Assembly (NCBI RefSeq): GCF_007981265.1
Contig: NZ_CP034363.1
Coordinates: forward strand, 2,542,001-2,606,000
Origin: Pantoea sp. CCBC3-3-1
GTDB taxonomy: Bacteria > Pseudomonadota > Gammaproteobacteria > Enterobacterales > Enterobacteriaceae
DNA: 64,000 bases
Direction: 5' to 3'
In this document: piece by piece, positions 1 to 9,064 of the stretch
Position numbering within the stretch: the stretch's first letter is position 1
Layout: every line of letters starts with the position of its first letter
Program-made: the position numbers and the translations under genes
Notes under the pieces: generated by a model
Database searches by the model: none
Told to the model about the DNA's origin: nothing
The model's input: the letters and a program-made list of their open reading frames with translations, nothing else

Positions 1-1
1 T

Positions 2-172
2 AAACTGGTGCCTTACAATATCCCTGAGGGCAACCTCGCGGCCTATTACCCGGAAACCAATCCGCTGGTTCCGCTTTCCAGCTTCGGTGACGGCAGCGGG
101 ACGCCAACGTCGAAATCTGTTCCGGTGAAAATCACCCGTTCAGAGGCGAAAAGCGACCTGCGTATTGCCTGA
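2..172 (+). CDS. C-terminal fragment of a molybdopterin oxidoreductase (FdhF/YdeP-like)
   Basis: This is the last 56 codons of a gene that begins before the window; the frame is open from base 2 to the TGA at 170-172. The tail carries the string AAYYPETNPLVPL followed by GTPTSKSVPV, which resembles the end of the FdhF/YdeP family of molybdopterin-dependent oxidoreductases, where the C-terminal dinucleotide-binding domain ends with a similar YFPETN-LVPL-PTSKS pattern. The assignment rests on this short tail alone, so the substrate cannot be given. A strong terminator follows at 195-219, so the gene ends its transcription unit before rnb. Confidence 0.55.
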   Translation, partial: KLVPYNIPEGNLAAYYPETNPLVPLSSFGDGSGTPTSKSVPVKITRSEAKSDLRIA

Positions 173-194
173 CGGGACAGCTGTCCGAGTTCTT

Positions 195-219
195 AAAGCC
201 GGGATTTTCCCGGCTTTTT
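195..219 (+). terminator. Rho-independent terminator after the molybdopterin oxidoreductase
   Basis: A GCCGGG/CCCGGC stem flanked by AAA/TTT with a five-base loop is followed by a run of T. It lies 23 bases after the stop codon and 69 bases before rnb. Confidence 0.85.
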
Positions 220-287
220 ACTTGCCGCGAAGCGGTTAATCGCGTAAAACTGTCTGCCGCTCTTAGGCCACGAAAACTGTTGAGATT

Positions 288-2222
288 ATGTTCCAGGATA
301 ACCCGCTGCTCGCGCAGCTCAAAGAGAAACTCCACTCCCAGACGCCGCGTGTTGAGGGTGTGGTAAAAGGCACTGAAAAAGGTTTCGGCTTTCTGGAAGT
401 CGATGCCCAGAAAAGCTATTTCATCCCGCCACCGTTCATGAAAAAAGTCATGCACGGCGACCGCGTAAGCGCGGTGCTGCAAACGGATAAGGATCGTGAA
501 GTTGCCGATCCGGAAACGCTTATCGAGCCTTTCCTCACCCGTTTTGTTGGCCGCGTTCAGCGTAAAGATGACCGTCTGTCTATCGTTCCCGATCATCCTC
601 TGTTAAGGGATGCGATCCAGTGCCGCGCCGACCGTAGCGTACAGCATGATTTCCAGGCGGGCGACTGGGCCGTGGCCGAGATGCGTCGTCATCCCCTGAA
701 GGGCGACCGTACTTTTTACGCTGAGCTGACCGCTTTTATCACCACCGCAGACGACCATCTGGCACCGTGGTGGGTGACACTGTCACGTCATAACCTCGAG
801 CGCGAAGCACCAGAAGCCGTTACCGGCGAAATGAGGGACGAAGGCCTGGTGCGTGAAGATCTGACCGCGCTGGATTTCGTCACCATTGACAGTGCCAGCA
901 CCGAAGATATGGACGATGCGCTGTATGTGGAAGAACTGGCCGACGGCCAGCTACGTCTGACCATCGCCATTGCCGATCCGACCGCGTACGTTGCGGCAGA
1001 CAGCCCGCTTGATGCCATCGCCGCCGAGCGTTCGTTCACCAACTATCTGCCCGGGTTCAACATCCCGATGCTGCCGCGTCAGCTGTCTGACGATATTTGT
1101 TCGCTGCGCCCTAATGAGCGTCGTCCAGTGCTGGCCTGCCGCGTAACCGTAGCGGCTGACGGCACGCTGGGTGAGGATATCCACTTCTTCGCCGCCTGGA
1201 TTGAATCCAAAGCGAAGCTGGCCTACGACAATGTTTCTGACTGGCTGGAAAACAGCGGTACATGGCAGCCGGAAAACGACGCTATTGCGACGCAGATCCG
1301 TCTGCTGCACAAGCTGTGTCTGGCGCGCGGCGAATGGCGTAAAACCCATGCGCTGGTATTTAAGGATCGTCCTGACTTCCGCTTCCTGCTGGGCGAAAAA
1401 GGCGAAGTGCTGGATATCATTGCCGAGCACCGTCGTATCGCTAACCGCATTGTCGAAGAAGCGATGATCACGGCAAATATCTGCGCCGCTGCCGTGCTGC
1501 GCGATAAGCTGGGCTTTGGTATCTATAACATTCACCAGGGCTTTGATGCGGTAAACGCTGAACAGGCCGCTGCGGTGCTGGAAAACCACGGCGTGAAAGT
1601 GGATCCGGTCGCCATCGCTACGCTGGAAGGCTTCCGCATCATGCGTCGCGAACTGGATGCTCAGCCTACCCAGTTCCTCGACAGCCGTATCCGTCGTTTC
1701 CAGTCGTTTGCCGAAATCGGCATCGAGCCAGGCCCGCACTTTGGCCTTGGTCTGGAAGCTTACGCGACCTGGACCTCACCGATCCGTAAGTATGGCGATA
1801 TGATTAACCATCGCCTGCTGAAAGCGATGATCAAAGGCGAAGCGGCGAGCCGTCCACAGGATGACGTCACGGTCAAAATGAGCGAACGTCGTCGTCTGAA
1901 CCGCATGGCCGAGCGCGATGTGGGTGACTGGCTGTACTCACGCTTCCTGCAAAAATCTGCCGGAACCGATGAGCGTTTTGCTGCCGAGATCATTGATGTT
2001 TCGCGTGGCGGCATGCGCGTGCGCCTGACCGCTAACGGCGCGGTAGCCTTTATCCCTGCCCCGTTCATCCATGCCGTACGTGATGAGATGGTGTGCAGCC
2101 AGGAAAATGGCACCGTACAGATTAAAGGCGAAGTGGTTTATCGCGTTACTGACGTGATTGAAGTGACTATCGCTGAAGTCCGTATGGAAACCCGCAGTAT
2201 CGTCGCGCGCCCGGTGGCGTAA
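288..2222 (+). CDS. rnb: Exoribonuclease II
   Basis: RNase II is a processive 3'-5' exoribonuclease of the RNB family that degrades single-stranded mRNA in the cytoplasm. The 644-residue product has the E. coli length and starts [18 protein letters not shown], almost as in E. coli. N-terminal cold-shock-type RNA-binding domains are followed by the RNB catalytic core with the acidic cluster [16 protein letters not shown] (about residues 195-210), which binds the catalytic magnesium, and the conserved [14 protein letters not shown] segment; an S1 domain with SRGGMRVRL closes the protein. It is monocistronic here, with its own terminator. In E. coli the neighbour is pdeR (yciR, formerly gmr), whose product affects RNase II stability; here a cstA pair separates the two. 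Confidence 0.97.
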   Translation: MFQDNPLLAQLKEKLHSQTPRVEGVVKGTEKGFGFLEVDAQKSYFIPPPFMKKVMHGDRVSAVLQTDKDREVADPETLIEPFLTRFVGRVQRKDDRLSIVPDHPLLRDAIQCRADRSVQHDFQAGDWAVAEMRRHPLKGDRTFYAELTAFITTADDHLAPWWVTLSRHNLEREAPEAVTGEMRDEGLVREDLTALDFVTIDSASTEDMDDALYVEELADGQLRLTIAIADPTAYVAADSPLDAIAAERSFTNYLPGFNIPMLPRQLSDDICSLRPNERRPVLACRVTVAADGTLGEDIHFFAAWIESKAKLAYDNVSDWLENSGTWQPENDAIATQIRLLHKLCLARGEWRKTHALVFKDRPDFRFLLGEKGEVLDIIAEHRRIANRIVEEAMITANICAAAVLRDKLGFGIYNIHQGFDAVNAEQAAAVLENHGVKVDPVAIATLEGFRIMRRELDAQPTQFLDSRIRRFQSFAEIGIEPGPHFGLGLEAYATWTSPIRKYGDMINHRLLKAMIKGEAASRPQDDVTVKMSERRRLNRMAERDVGDWLYSRFLQKSAGTDERFAAEIIDVSRGGMRVRLTANGAVAFIPAPFIHAVRDEMVCSQENGTVQIKGEVVYRVTDVIEVTIAEVRMETRSIVARPVA

Positions 2223-2229
2223 CGCGCTT

Positions 2230-2262
2230 AACAGGCGGGATAATCTTCCTCCCGCCTGTTTT
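2230..2262 (+). terminator. Terminator after rnb
   Basis: A ten-base perfect stem (ACAGGCGGGA/TCCCGCCTGT) with a nine-base loop is followed by TTTTC, eight bases after the rnb stop. Confidence 0.85.
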
Positions 2263-2425
2263 CTTGCCCGCCTGCGTTAAGTTGCACCCTAATCCCCTCC
2301 TGCCCGTTCAACAAAAAATTCTTTGCTACCTCACAGATCTCTCCTGATTGGCTTTCATTAACAAATAATTACATTAGTTTTAACATCATCATTAACATTG
2401 AGCTGGCTGCGCCAGGGAGTTTGTC

Positions 2426-4492
2426 ATGAGAAATGTTAAAACCGGGGTAATTTGGACGGGCGTCGCACTGATTGGCGCGACTGCCTTCGCCATGCTGGCG
2501 CTGAGTCGGGGGGAACACGTTAATGCTCTCTGGCTGGTGGTTGCCGCCGTAGCCTGCTACAGCATCGCGTGGCGCTTTTACAGCCTGTTTATTGCCCGCA
2601 ATATTTTTGAGCTGGATGACCGCAGGCTGACGCCAGCCGAAAGGAAAAACGATGGGCTGGACTATGTTCCCACCAATAAATGGGTGCTGTTTGGTCACCA
2701 TTTCGCCGCCATTGCGGGCGCGGGTCCGTTGGTCGGCCCTATTCTTGCCGCGCAGATGGGCTTCCTGCCCGGGACGCTGTGGATATTGATTGGCGTCATG
2801 CTGGCGGGAGCCGTACAAGATTTTTTGATCCTGTTTATTTCAACGCGACGTGATGGCCGCTCGCTGGGCGAGATGGCAAAGCAGGAGCTGGGCGCCTTTG
2901 CTGGCGTGGTGACGATGCTGGGCGCGCTTGGCGTAATGATCATTATTCTGTCTGCCCTGGCGCTGGTCGTCGTAAAAGCGTTGGCCAACAGCCCGTGGGG
3001 ATTATTTACCCTTGCCGCCACCATTCCTATCGCGCTGTTTATGGGCATTTATATGCGTTTTCTGCGGCCCGGAAAAATCGCTGAGGTCTCGTTGATTGGT
3101 TTTGTGCTGATGATGGCGGCCATTATTTTTGGCGGCAACATCGCACAGCATCCCTTCTGGGGCCCCTTCTTTACCCTGAAAGGCACCACGCTCACCTGGA
3201 TCCTGGTAATTTATGGTTTTATCGCGTCGGTGCTGCCCGTCTGGCTGCTGCTGGCACCGCGTGATTACCTTTCTACCTTTTTAAAAATCGGGGTCATTAT
3301 CGGCCTCGCCGTTGGCATTTTATTTGCCATGCCGGAAATGAAAATGCCGGCGGTGACAAAGTTTATCGACGGCAGCGGTCCGGTATTTTCCGGCAGCCTG
3401 TTCCCGTTTTTATTTATTACCATCGCCTGTGGTGCTATTTCCGGTTTTCATGCGCTGGTTTCCAGCGGGACAACGCCAAAACTTGTCGAACGCGAGAGCC
3501 ATATGCGCCTGATTGGCTATGGCGCGATGTTAATGGAATCTTTCGTGGCTATCATGGCGCTGATCTGTGCTTCGGTCATCGACCCCGGCGTTTATTTTGC
3601 GATGAACTCTCCGGCGGCGTTAATCGGAACCACCGTTGAAACCGCCTCGCAGGTCATTAACAGCTGGGGATTCGTTGTTACGCCTGAAATGCTGACGGTT
3701 ACGGCACGAGACGTGGGCGAAGCCACCATCCTTTCCCGAGCGGGCGGCGCGCCGACTTTCGCCGTAGGCATGGCGCATATCATTACTGACGTCTTTAACA
3801 GCCGGGCAATGATGGCGTTCTGGTATCACTTCGCCATTCTGTTTGAAGCCTTGTTTATTCTGACTGCGGTAGATGCCGGAACGCGTGCCTGCCGGTTTAT
3901 GGTGCAGGATCTGGCAGGGACTATCGTGCCTTCACTGGCAAATAACCGCTCATGGTTGGGAAATCTGGCGGGCACCGCCGTTGCCGTCGCAGGCTGGGGA
4001 TTCTTTGTTTATCAGGGCGTCGTCGATCCGCTTGGCGGCATCAATACGCTGTGGCCGCTGTTCGGCATCGGTAATCAGATGCTGGCATCCATGGCACTGA
4101 TCCTCGGCACCGTGGTGCTGTTCCGGATGAAGAAGCAGCGCTATGCCTGGGTCACTATTTTACCGACCGCCTGGCTGTTTATCACTTCAATGACCGCTGG
4201 CTGGCAGAAGATTTTCCACGAGAAACCGAGCATCGGTTTTCTGGCTCAGGCACGTAAGTTTTCTAAAGGAGTGGAGGAAGGCGTCATTATTGCGCCCGCT
4301 AAAACTCTCGCGGATATGCAGACCATCGTTTTCAGTAATCAGATTAACGCCGCGCTCTGTGGTTTTTTCATGCTGGTCGCCGTGACCATGCTGATCGCCG
4401 CGTTTTTTGTTATTCGACGCGCGCTAACGAGCCCAACCCCTACCGTGCATGAATCGGAACAGATCCTGCGAAGTGAGGTCCGTCATGTCTGA
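2426..4492 (+). CDS. cstA: CstA/BtsT-family carbon-starvation transporter
   Basis: This inner-membrane protein of 688 residues has about 16-18 hydrophobic segments and the family signatures FGHHFAAIAGAGPLVGPILAAQMG (about residues 90-113), FLFITIACGAISGFHALVSSGTTPK and FWYHFAILFEALFILTAVDAGTR. CstA and BtsT import pyruvate and possibly peptides under carbon limitation. It lacks the extra loop in the middle of BtsT and is therefore nearer CstA in layout, but the exact substrate cannot be read from sequence. The start follows a GGGAG ribosome site at 2414-2418. The gene overlaps its small partner by eight bases. The pair sits between rnb and pdeR, which are adjacent in E. coli, so it looks like an insertion or relocation. 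Confidence 0.85.
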   Translation: MRNVKTGVIWTGVALIGATAFAMLALSRGEHVNALWLVVAAVACYSIAWRFYSLFIARNIFELDDRRLTPAERKNDGLDYVPTNKWVLFGHHFAAIAGAGPLVGPILAAQMGFLPGTLWILIGVMLAGAVQDFLILFISTRRDGRSLGEMAKQELGAFAGVVTMLGALGVMIIILSALALVVVKALANSPWGLFTLAATIPIALFMGIYMRFLRPGKIAEVSLIGFVLMMAAIIFGGNIAQHPFWGPFFTLKGTTLTWILVIYGFIASVLPVWLLLAPRDYLSTFLKIGVIIGLAVGILFAMPEMKMPAVTKFIDGSGPVFSGSLFPFLFITIACGAISGFHALVSSGTTPKLVERESHMRLIGYGAMLMESFVAIMALICASVIDPGVYFAMNSPAALIGTTVETASQVINSWGFVVTPEMLTVTARDVGEATILSRAGGAPTFAVGMAHIITDVFNSRAMMAFWYHFAILFEALFILTAVDAGTRACRFMVQDLAGTIVPSLANNRSWLGNLAGTAVAVAGWGFFVYQGVVDPLGGINTLWPLFGIGNQMLASMALILGTVVLFRMKKQRYAWVTILPTAWLFITSMTAGWQKIFHEKPSIGFLAQARKFSKGVEEGVIIAPAKTLADMQTIVFSNQINAALCGFFMLVAVTMLIAAFFVIRRALTSPTPTVHESEQILRSEVRHV

Positions 4493-4775
4493 GGCCATTT
4501 TTGCACGCGCTAAAAGGCGCTCATTGCAGGTGCGGCGTTGCTATCCACTACCGGCAGCGCCAGCGCCGCAGCCCTTTACGCTACGGCTGTTGATTTCGCG
4601 GCTGGCGCAAAGTTTTCGACTGATGGTTGGCGTACAGGATTACGGTAATTATGTTCGTCATATGCAGCTAAAACATCCTGATACTCCGCCAATGACGGAG
4701 AAAGCATTCCATCGCTACTGTCTTGATGCCCGCTATCCCTCGAAGGCGGGTAAAATAGGAAAATGTCCCTGCTGA
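4485..4775 (+). CDS. YbdD/YjiX-family small protein, partner of the CstA-type transporter
   Basis: The 96-residue product ends with a typical YbdD/YjiX domain: FRLMVGVQDYGNYVRHMQ, HPDTPPMTEKAFHR, DARYPSKAGKIG and a C-terminal CPC. E. coli YbdD and YjiX are about 65-67 residues and follow cstA and btsT; here about 30 extra basic residues precede the domain. The ATG at 4485 is chosen because GAGG lies eight bases upstream and the gene then overlaps the transporter stop, which implies translational coupling. Another in-frame ATG lies at 4449. These proteins are thought to support the activity of the cognate transporter; their molecular role is not established. Confidence 0.85.
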   Translation: MSEAIFARAKRRSLQVRRCYPLPAAPAPQPFTLRLLISRLAQSFRLMVGVQDYGNYVRHMQLKHPDTPPMTEKAFHRYCLDARYPSKAGKIGKCPC

Positions 4776-4780
4776 ATAAC

Positions 4781-4804
4781 GGCCCCGAACATTCGCTCGG
4801 GGCC
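4781..4804 (+). terminator. Hairpin after the cstA pair
   Basis: A perfect eight-base stem GGCCCCGA/TCGGGGCC with an eight-base loop lies five bases after the stop codon. There is no clear T-run behind it, so it may be a weak terminator or a 3'-end stabiliser. Confidence 0.5.
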
Positions 4805-4935
4805 GAATTACTCTATACTTAATTCATTACATAAAAAATATATTACCCCTACGCCTTGAGATTCTGCCGATCGCCGAATACTGTTGCTTACGATGAAAGA
4901 CCCTTACTACTTAGCATCCCTCAAGGAGATACGTG

Positions 4936-6909
4936 ATGACCAGTGATGAAGGGCAATCATTGCTTTATACCTGGTTTGGAACCAGCAGCCCTCATTGGCG
5001 TTTAAAGTCTGACAGCGACGCACTTTTGTTTGCCGAAGATGAACTGGCCAGTACACATGTCGTCATTGCACTAACGCCTTCACAAGCAAATTTATTACGC
5101 GCCATGACGGTGATTACATCCAGCGTCAATCTGACGCTAAACCTCTATGGCGAGTCATTATCAATGCATCTTGTTGGACGTAAGGTGAACCAGTCCGAAT
5201 GGGCTGGCAGTGCTTCCGCATGGGGCGACACTACGGCGGTCGCACGCGATCTGGTTTCGGGACTCTCTTTTGCCGAACAGGTCGTTTCTGAAGCCAATTC
5301 GGTGATTGTTATCCTCGATCAGCACGGTAATATTCAGCGTTTCAACCGTAAAAGCGAGGAATATACCGGGCTGAAAGAACAGGAAGTTATTGGCCGCAAT
5401 GTGTTTCAGCTGTTTATGACACGCCGGGAAGCCGCGGCATCGCGCCGTAACGTCAGCGGTTTTTTCCGCGACGGTAATTCATATGAAGTGGAGCGCTGGA
5501 TTAAAACCCTTCAAGGTCAGCGTTTGTTCCTTTTTCGAAATAAGTTTGTGCACAGCGGCAGCGGCAAGAATGAAATCTACCTGATCTGCTCCGGGACGGA
5601 TATTACCGAAGAGCGCCGTGCACAGGAGCGCCTGCACGTTCTGGCCAACACCGATAGCGTGACCGGCCTGCCTAACCGTAATGCGATCAATAATGCTATC
5701 GCCGAGGCGCTGGCGAACGATCAGCAAGTCGGTATCGTTTATCTTGATTTGGACAATTTTAAAAAGGTTAATGACGCCTACGGACATATGTTCGGCGATC
5801 GGCTGCTGCAAATGGTCTCACTGGCGATTCTGAACTGTCTGGATGAGGAGCAGACGCTGGCGCGCCTTGGCGGCGACGAATTCATCGTGCTGTCCAGACA
5901 GGCTACTCAGGTTTCGCTGGAAGCGATGTCGTCGCGTATTCTTCACCGGCTCAAAGAACCGTTCCGGCTCGGCCCGATTGAAGTTTACTCAGGCTGCTCA
6001 ATTGGCATAGCTATCAGCCCTGAGCATGGCGAGGATCGCGAGAGTTTAATCCGTAATGCGGATACGGCGATGTATAGCGCGAAAGAGAACGGTCGGGGGC
6101 GGTTCTGCATTTTCTCAGCGGAAATGAACCGGCGGGTATTTGAATATTTGTGGCTGGATACCAATTTACGTAAGGCGCTCGATCAAAATCAGCTGCTGAT
6201 CCATTATCAGCCAAAACTGGACCGTGAAGGGAACGTGAACAGCGTCGAGGCGCTGGTTCGCTGGACATCACCCGAGCGTGGGCTGGTTTCTCCCGCAGAT
6301 TTTATTTCCTATGCTGAAGAGTCAGGACTCATCGTGCCGCTTGGGCGCTGGGTCATCCATACCGCACTGGCGCAGGTTGTACGCTGGCGGGAAAAGGGCA
6401 TTAACCTTCGCGTGGCGGTGAATGTTTCGCCGCGTCAGCTTATCGATCAGAATATCTACATCGATCTGAAACTGGCGTTGCAGGAGGCCCGGCTTGCCAG
6501 CTGCCCTATTGATATTGAACTGACCGAAAGCTGCCTGATTGAGAATGAGCAACAGGCACTCACGCTGATGGAGCAGTTTCGGCAGCTTGGCGCAGAAGTG
6601 CATCTTGACGATTTTGGCACCGGTTACTCCTCGCTTTCCCAGCTGGCACGCATGCCGATTGATACCATCAAGCTTGACCGCAGTTTTGTGCATAATGTCA
6701 ATAATCAGCCGGTTTCGCAGTCGCTGGTACGGGCGATTGTCGCCGTGGCGAAGGCATTGGATTTAAAGGTGATTGCTGAGGGTATCGAAACCGTTGAAGA
6801 GGAAATGTTTATTATGGCGAGCGGTGTAGACGCTCGCCAGGGATTTTTATACGCCAGACCTATGCCCCCCGCTGAACTGGAGGACTGGCTGGCAACCGTT
6901 AAAGGTTAG
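4936..6909 (+). CDS. pdeR: PdeR/RpfR: PAS-GGDEF-EAL cyclic-di-GMP phosphodiesterase and likely DSF receptor
   Basis: The protein of 657 residues aligns along its length with E. coli PdeR (YciR) and with RpfR, the receptor of the diffusible signal factor (DSF) in Burkholderia and Cronobacter. Order of domains: an N-terminal region (about 1-105, containing HLVGRKVNQSEWAGSASAW) that in RpfR binds the signal synthase RpfF; a PAS domain (about 112-230) that binds the fatty acid; GGDEF (intact GGDEF at 312-316); and EAL (EAL motif 438-440, DDFGTGYSS about 558-566). Both enzyme motifs are intact. The family lowers c-di-GMP when the signal is bound; in E. coli it also gates curli expression. ATG 4936 is preferred over GTG 4933 because AAGGAG lies seven bases before it. 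The gene converges on rpfF, and the two stop codons overlap. Confidence 0.93.
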   Translation: MTSDEGQSLLYTWFGTSSPHWRLKSDSDALLFAEDELASTHVVIALTPSQANLLRAMTVITSSVNLTLNLYGESLSMHLVGRKVNQSEWAGSASAWGDTTAVARDLVSGLSFAEQVVSEANSVIVILDQHGNIQRFNRKSEEYTGLKEQEVIGRNVFQLFMTRREAAASRRNVSGFFRDGNSYEVERWIKTLQGQRLFLFRNKFVHSGSGKNEIYLICSGTDITEERRAQERLHVLANTDSVTGLPNRNAINNAIAEALANDQQVGIVYLDLDNFKKVNDAYGHMFGDRLLQMVSLAILNCLDEEQTLARLGGDEFIVLSRQATQVSLEAMSSRILHRLKEPFRLGPIEVYSGCSIGIAISPEHGEDRESLIRNADTAMYSAKENGRGRFCIFSAEMNRRVFEYLWLDTNLRKALDQNQLLIHYQPKLDREGNVNSVEALVRWTSPERGLVSPADFISYAEESGLIVPLGRWVIHTALAQVVRWREKGINLRVAVNVSPRQLIDQNIYIDLKLALQEARLASCPIDIELTESCLIENEQQALTLMEQFRQLGAEVHLDDFGTGYSSLSQLARMPIDTIKLDRSFVHNVNNQPVSQSLVRAIVAVAKALDLKVIAEGIETVEEEMFIMASGVDARQGFLYARPMPPAELEDWLATVKG

Positions 6910-7775
6910 CCCGCTTTACGCATAGCCTGCGCGCTGTGGCGATCCTGCAACTGAACCAGCCGTTCCATATAAGCAATATCTTTCGGCTCAATCGAGAAGG
7001 CAAAGTCTACCCAGTCTTCGGTTATGTCCATTAATTCGGCCCGCGTCAGTTGAAGCACCCGCTGACGCGCTTTTAACATCGCCCTGACCCCATTCAGTTT
7101 CGGCCTCATCGTGTCAATAAAAGTACGCGTGGCCTGATAGCCTTCGCCCGGCTGAAAGAGCCTGTCCACCAGCCCGCGTGCTTCAAACCACTCGGCCGAG
7201 TGTGATTCCCCTTCAAAGATTAACTCTTCAGCCACTTTCATTCCTGCGCGACGGGAGACCAGTGAGTAGCCGCCCATGCCCGGAAACAGGTTAAAGGCAA
7301 TTTCAGGGAAGCCCATTCTCGCCGTATCCTGTGCCAGGATAAAATGGTGAGCCAGTGCCGCCTCGAAACCGCCGCCTAACGCGCTTCCTTCTACCATTGC
7401 AATTGAGACGGCGCCGGTGTCAAATCCTCGTGCTGCCGCATGAATGCAATCAACACAGGCCCTGGCATAAGCCCGAAGCGCCTCACGCTGACCATTTTTG
7501 ATGGACTCAACAAAAAAACGCAGATCGCCACCGGCATTAAACATGTTGGGCACCAGTGAACCCGTTACCCAAAAGTCTATCTGCAGACCTGAGCGTTGCG
7601 CGGCATAGCTGAGATTCATAATCTCTTCAATCAGCGCGTGGTTAAAGCTTGGGCGTGGCTGCGCCCTGAGCATCATCCACAGCGTGCGACGCCCTTCTTC
7701 ATAGTACGCAGTGAGTTGCGTTGTTTGTCCAGCTTCAGTAAACAGCTTACAGGTTGTCTGATTAATTACGGTCAT
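6906..7775 (-). CDS. rpfF: RpfF: DSF/BDSF cis-2-unsaturated fatty-acid signal synthase (crotonase fold)
   Basis: The 289-residue protein belongs to the enoyl-CoA hydratase/isomerase superfamily and has the length of Xanthomonas RpfF. It shares the RpfF-specific strings FNAGGDLRFF, ALGGGFEAALAHH, MGFPEIAFNLFPGMG and ITEDWVDFA. The two glutamates essential in RpfF are present at E138 (GGGFEAA) and E158 (GFPEIAF), with the same 20-residue spacing as E141/E161 of Xanthomonas. Family knowledge: RpfF dehydrates 3-hydroxyacyl-ACP and cleaves the thioester, giving a cis-2-unsaturated fatty-acid signal. AAGGAT lies ten bases before the ATG. It is convergent with pdeR/rpfR with a four-base overlap. E. 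coli lacks this gene. An ordinary crotonase is less likely because of the paired glutamates and the neighbour. Confidence 0.9.
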   Translation of the reverse strand: MTVINQTTCKLFTEAGQTTQLTAYYEEGRRTLWMMLRAQPRPSFNHALIEEIMNLSYAAQRSGLQIDFWVTGSLVPNMFNAGGDLRFFVESIKNGQREALRAYARACVDCIHAAARGFDTGAVSIAMVEGSALGGGFEAALAHHFILAQDTARMGFPEIAFNLFPGMGGYSLVSRRAGMKVAEELIFEGESHSAEWFEARGLVDRLFQPGEGYQATRTFIDTMRPKLNGVRAMLKARQRVLQLTRAELMDITEDWVDFAFSIEPKDIAYMERLVQLQDRHSAQAMRKAG

Positions 7776-7972
7776 ACTCTCATCCTTAGTTTATGGGTGC
7801 GCTTAAACGCGGCCCAAGCGTAATGCAGAGAATGACCTTGCTTAACTCAGAGATGATTTTTAAGGTGAAATAATTTGGTTATTACCATAAATACCCTAAA
7901 AACAGCAGCCGTAAGAGGAGAGACACCCCCTTACAACCATAAAAAATCGTTATATTACCTAATCTGGTTAAT

Positions 7973-8674
7973 TTACTTCTTCTGACCATACCAGGCGTTG
8001 CTGCCGTGCTTACGCAGATAGTGACAGTCAAGCAGGGGTTGTTGGATAGCAGGCAGTTCTGCCGTCAGCTGTTGACTAAAAATGCCCATATAGGCGACCT
8101 CCTCCAGCACCACGGCCGCGTGGACAGCTTTTTCAGGTGTTGCCCCCCAGCAAAAAGGCCCGTGTGAATTCACCAGTACGGCGGGTATCGCTAAGGGATC
8201 GAGATCGCGTTCCTGGAAGGTTTCAATAATAACCTGCCCCGTTTCCCACTCATATTTTGTCTGGATCTCCTGCGGGTACATCTGACGAGTACAGGGAATG
8301 GTGCCGTAAAAATCATCAGCATGCGTCGTTCCCCAGGCCGGGATCTCCCTTCCCGCCTGCGCCCAGATAGTAGCGTGCCGGGAATGCGTGTGGACAATGC
8401 CACCCACGTCAGGCCAGGCAAGATAGAGCGCCCGGTGGGTATCGGTATCCGACGAAGGCCGCATATTTCCTTCAATAACCTCACCGCTTTCCAGCGCCAC
8501 CACCACCATATCGTCTCTTTTCATCTCTTCATAACTGACGCCTGACGGTTTGATTACCATCAATCCGCTGGCGCGGTCGATAGCACTGACGTTTCCCCAG
8601 GTAAACACCACCAGGCCATGGCGGGGTAACGCCAGGTTAGCATCCAGTACGCGTTGCTTCAGTTCTTCCAACAT
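7973..8674 (-). CDS. araD: L-ribulose-5-phosphate 4-epimerase (AraD/UlaF/SgbE family)
   Basis: This class II aldolase-fold enzyme of 233 residues interconverts L-ribulose-5-phosphate and D-xylulose-5-phosphate. It matches E. coli AraD throughout: [37 protein letters not shown], the zinc-binding pair in [40 protein letters not shown] and EEVAYMGIF. The ATG at 8674 gives the E. coli N-terminus (MLEELK) and has GGAG seven bases upstream; a GTG lies six bases earlier. No araB, araA or ula genes are adjacent, so the gene is solitary and its physiological pentose pathway (arabinose, ascorbate or other) is not decided by context. Confidence 0.88.
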   Translation of the reverse strand: MLEELKQRVLDANLALPRHGLVVFTWGNVSAIDRASGLMVIKPSGVSYEEMKRDDMVVVALESGEVIEGNMRPSSDTDTHRALYLAWPDVGGIVHTHSRHATIWAQAGREIPAWGTTHADDFYGTIPCTRQMYPQEIQTKYEWETGQVIIETFQERDLDPLAIPAVLVNSHGPFCWGATPEKAVHAAVVLEEVAYMGIFSQQLTAELPAIQQPLLDCHYLRKHGSNAWYGQKK

Positions 8675-9064
8675 TTTCACTCTCCAGCCTGTTTTTCACT
8701 ATTGTCACTGCTGGCTGAATATCAGGGTATGGAGGTAATGGCTGGATGCGTGGCAAAAACTGGCTACAGCAACAGAACGTTGCCCGAGAGTGACAGCCTG
8801 GGCAGTAATTCGGATTTTTTACCTGTAAAGGTGAACAGTAGTTGTTACAATATATATCTGTAATAGCAACAATAGTGATAATGAGAAGCTAAACTATTAC
8901 ATTCTGACGCAGCGCTGAATGGGCCTGTTGACGAAATTTTACCGCTAAAAATTTCAGTTTAGTGAGATAAATCGCTGTTAAATGCGCTGTTCCCGGGCCG
9001 TCATAAACGGACCAGGACTATACTTAAAAAGGTTTTCTGCAGCAGCAATAATGGAGAAGTGACT
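8675..9064. other. Intergenic region between araD and osmB
   Basis: These 390 bases lie between divergent genes and should hold both promoters. A sigma-S-like promoter for osmB is marked separately. I see no coding region here; short open frames in it have no recognisable protein features or ribosome sites. Confidence 0.6.
9018..9024 (+). promoter_or_regulatory. Candidate sigma-S-type -10 element of osmB
   Basis: CTATACT followed by TA lies 41 bases before the osmB start and fits the CTATACT -10 consensus of RpoS promoters. E. coli osmB is known to be osmotically induced and RpoS-dependent. No clear -35 is visible. Confidence 0.5.

Noticed and set aside
951..1739. Long open frame antisense to rnb
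   Set aside because: It lies wholly within the well-conserved rnb gene, has no ribosome site and reads as a shadow of its codon pattern.
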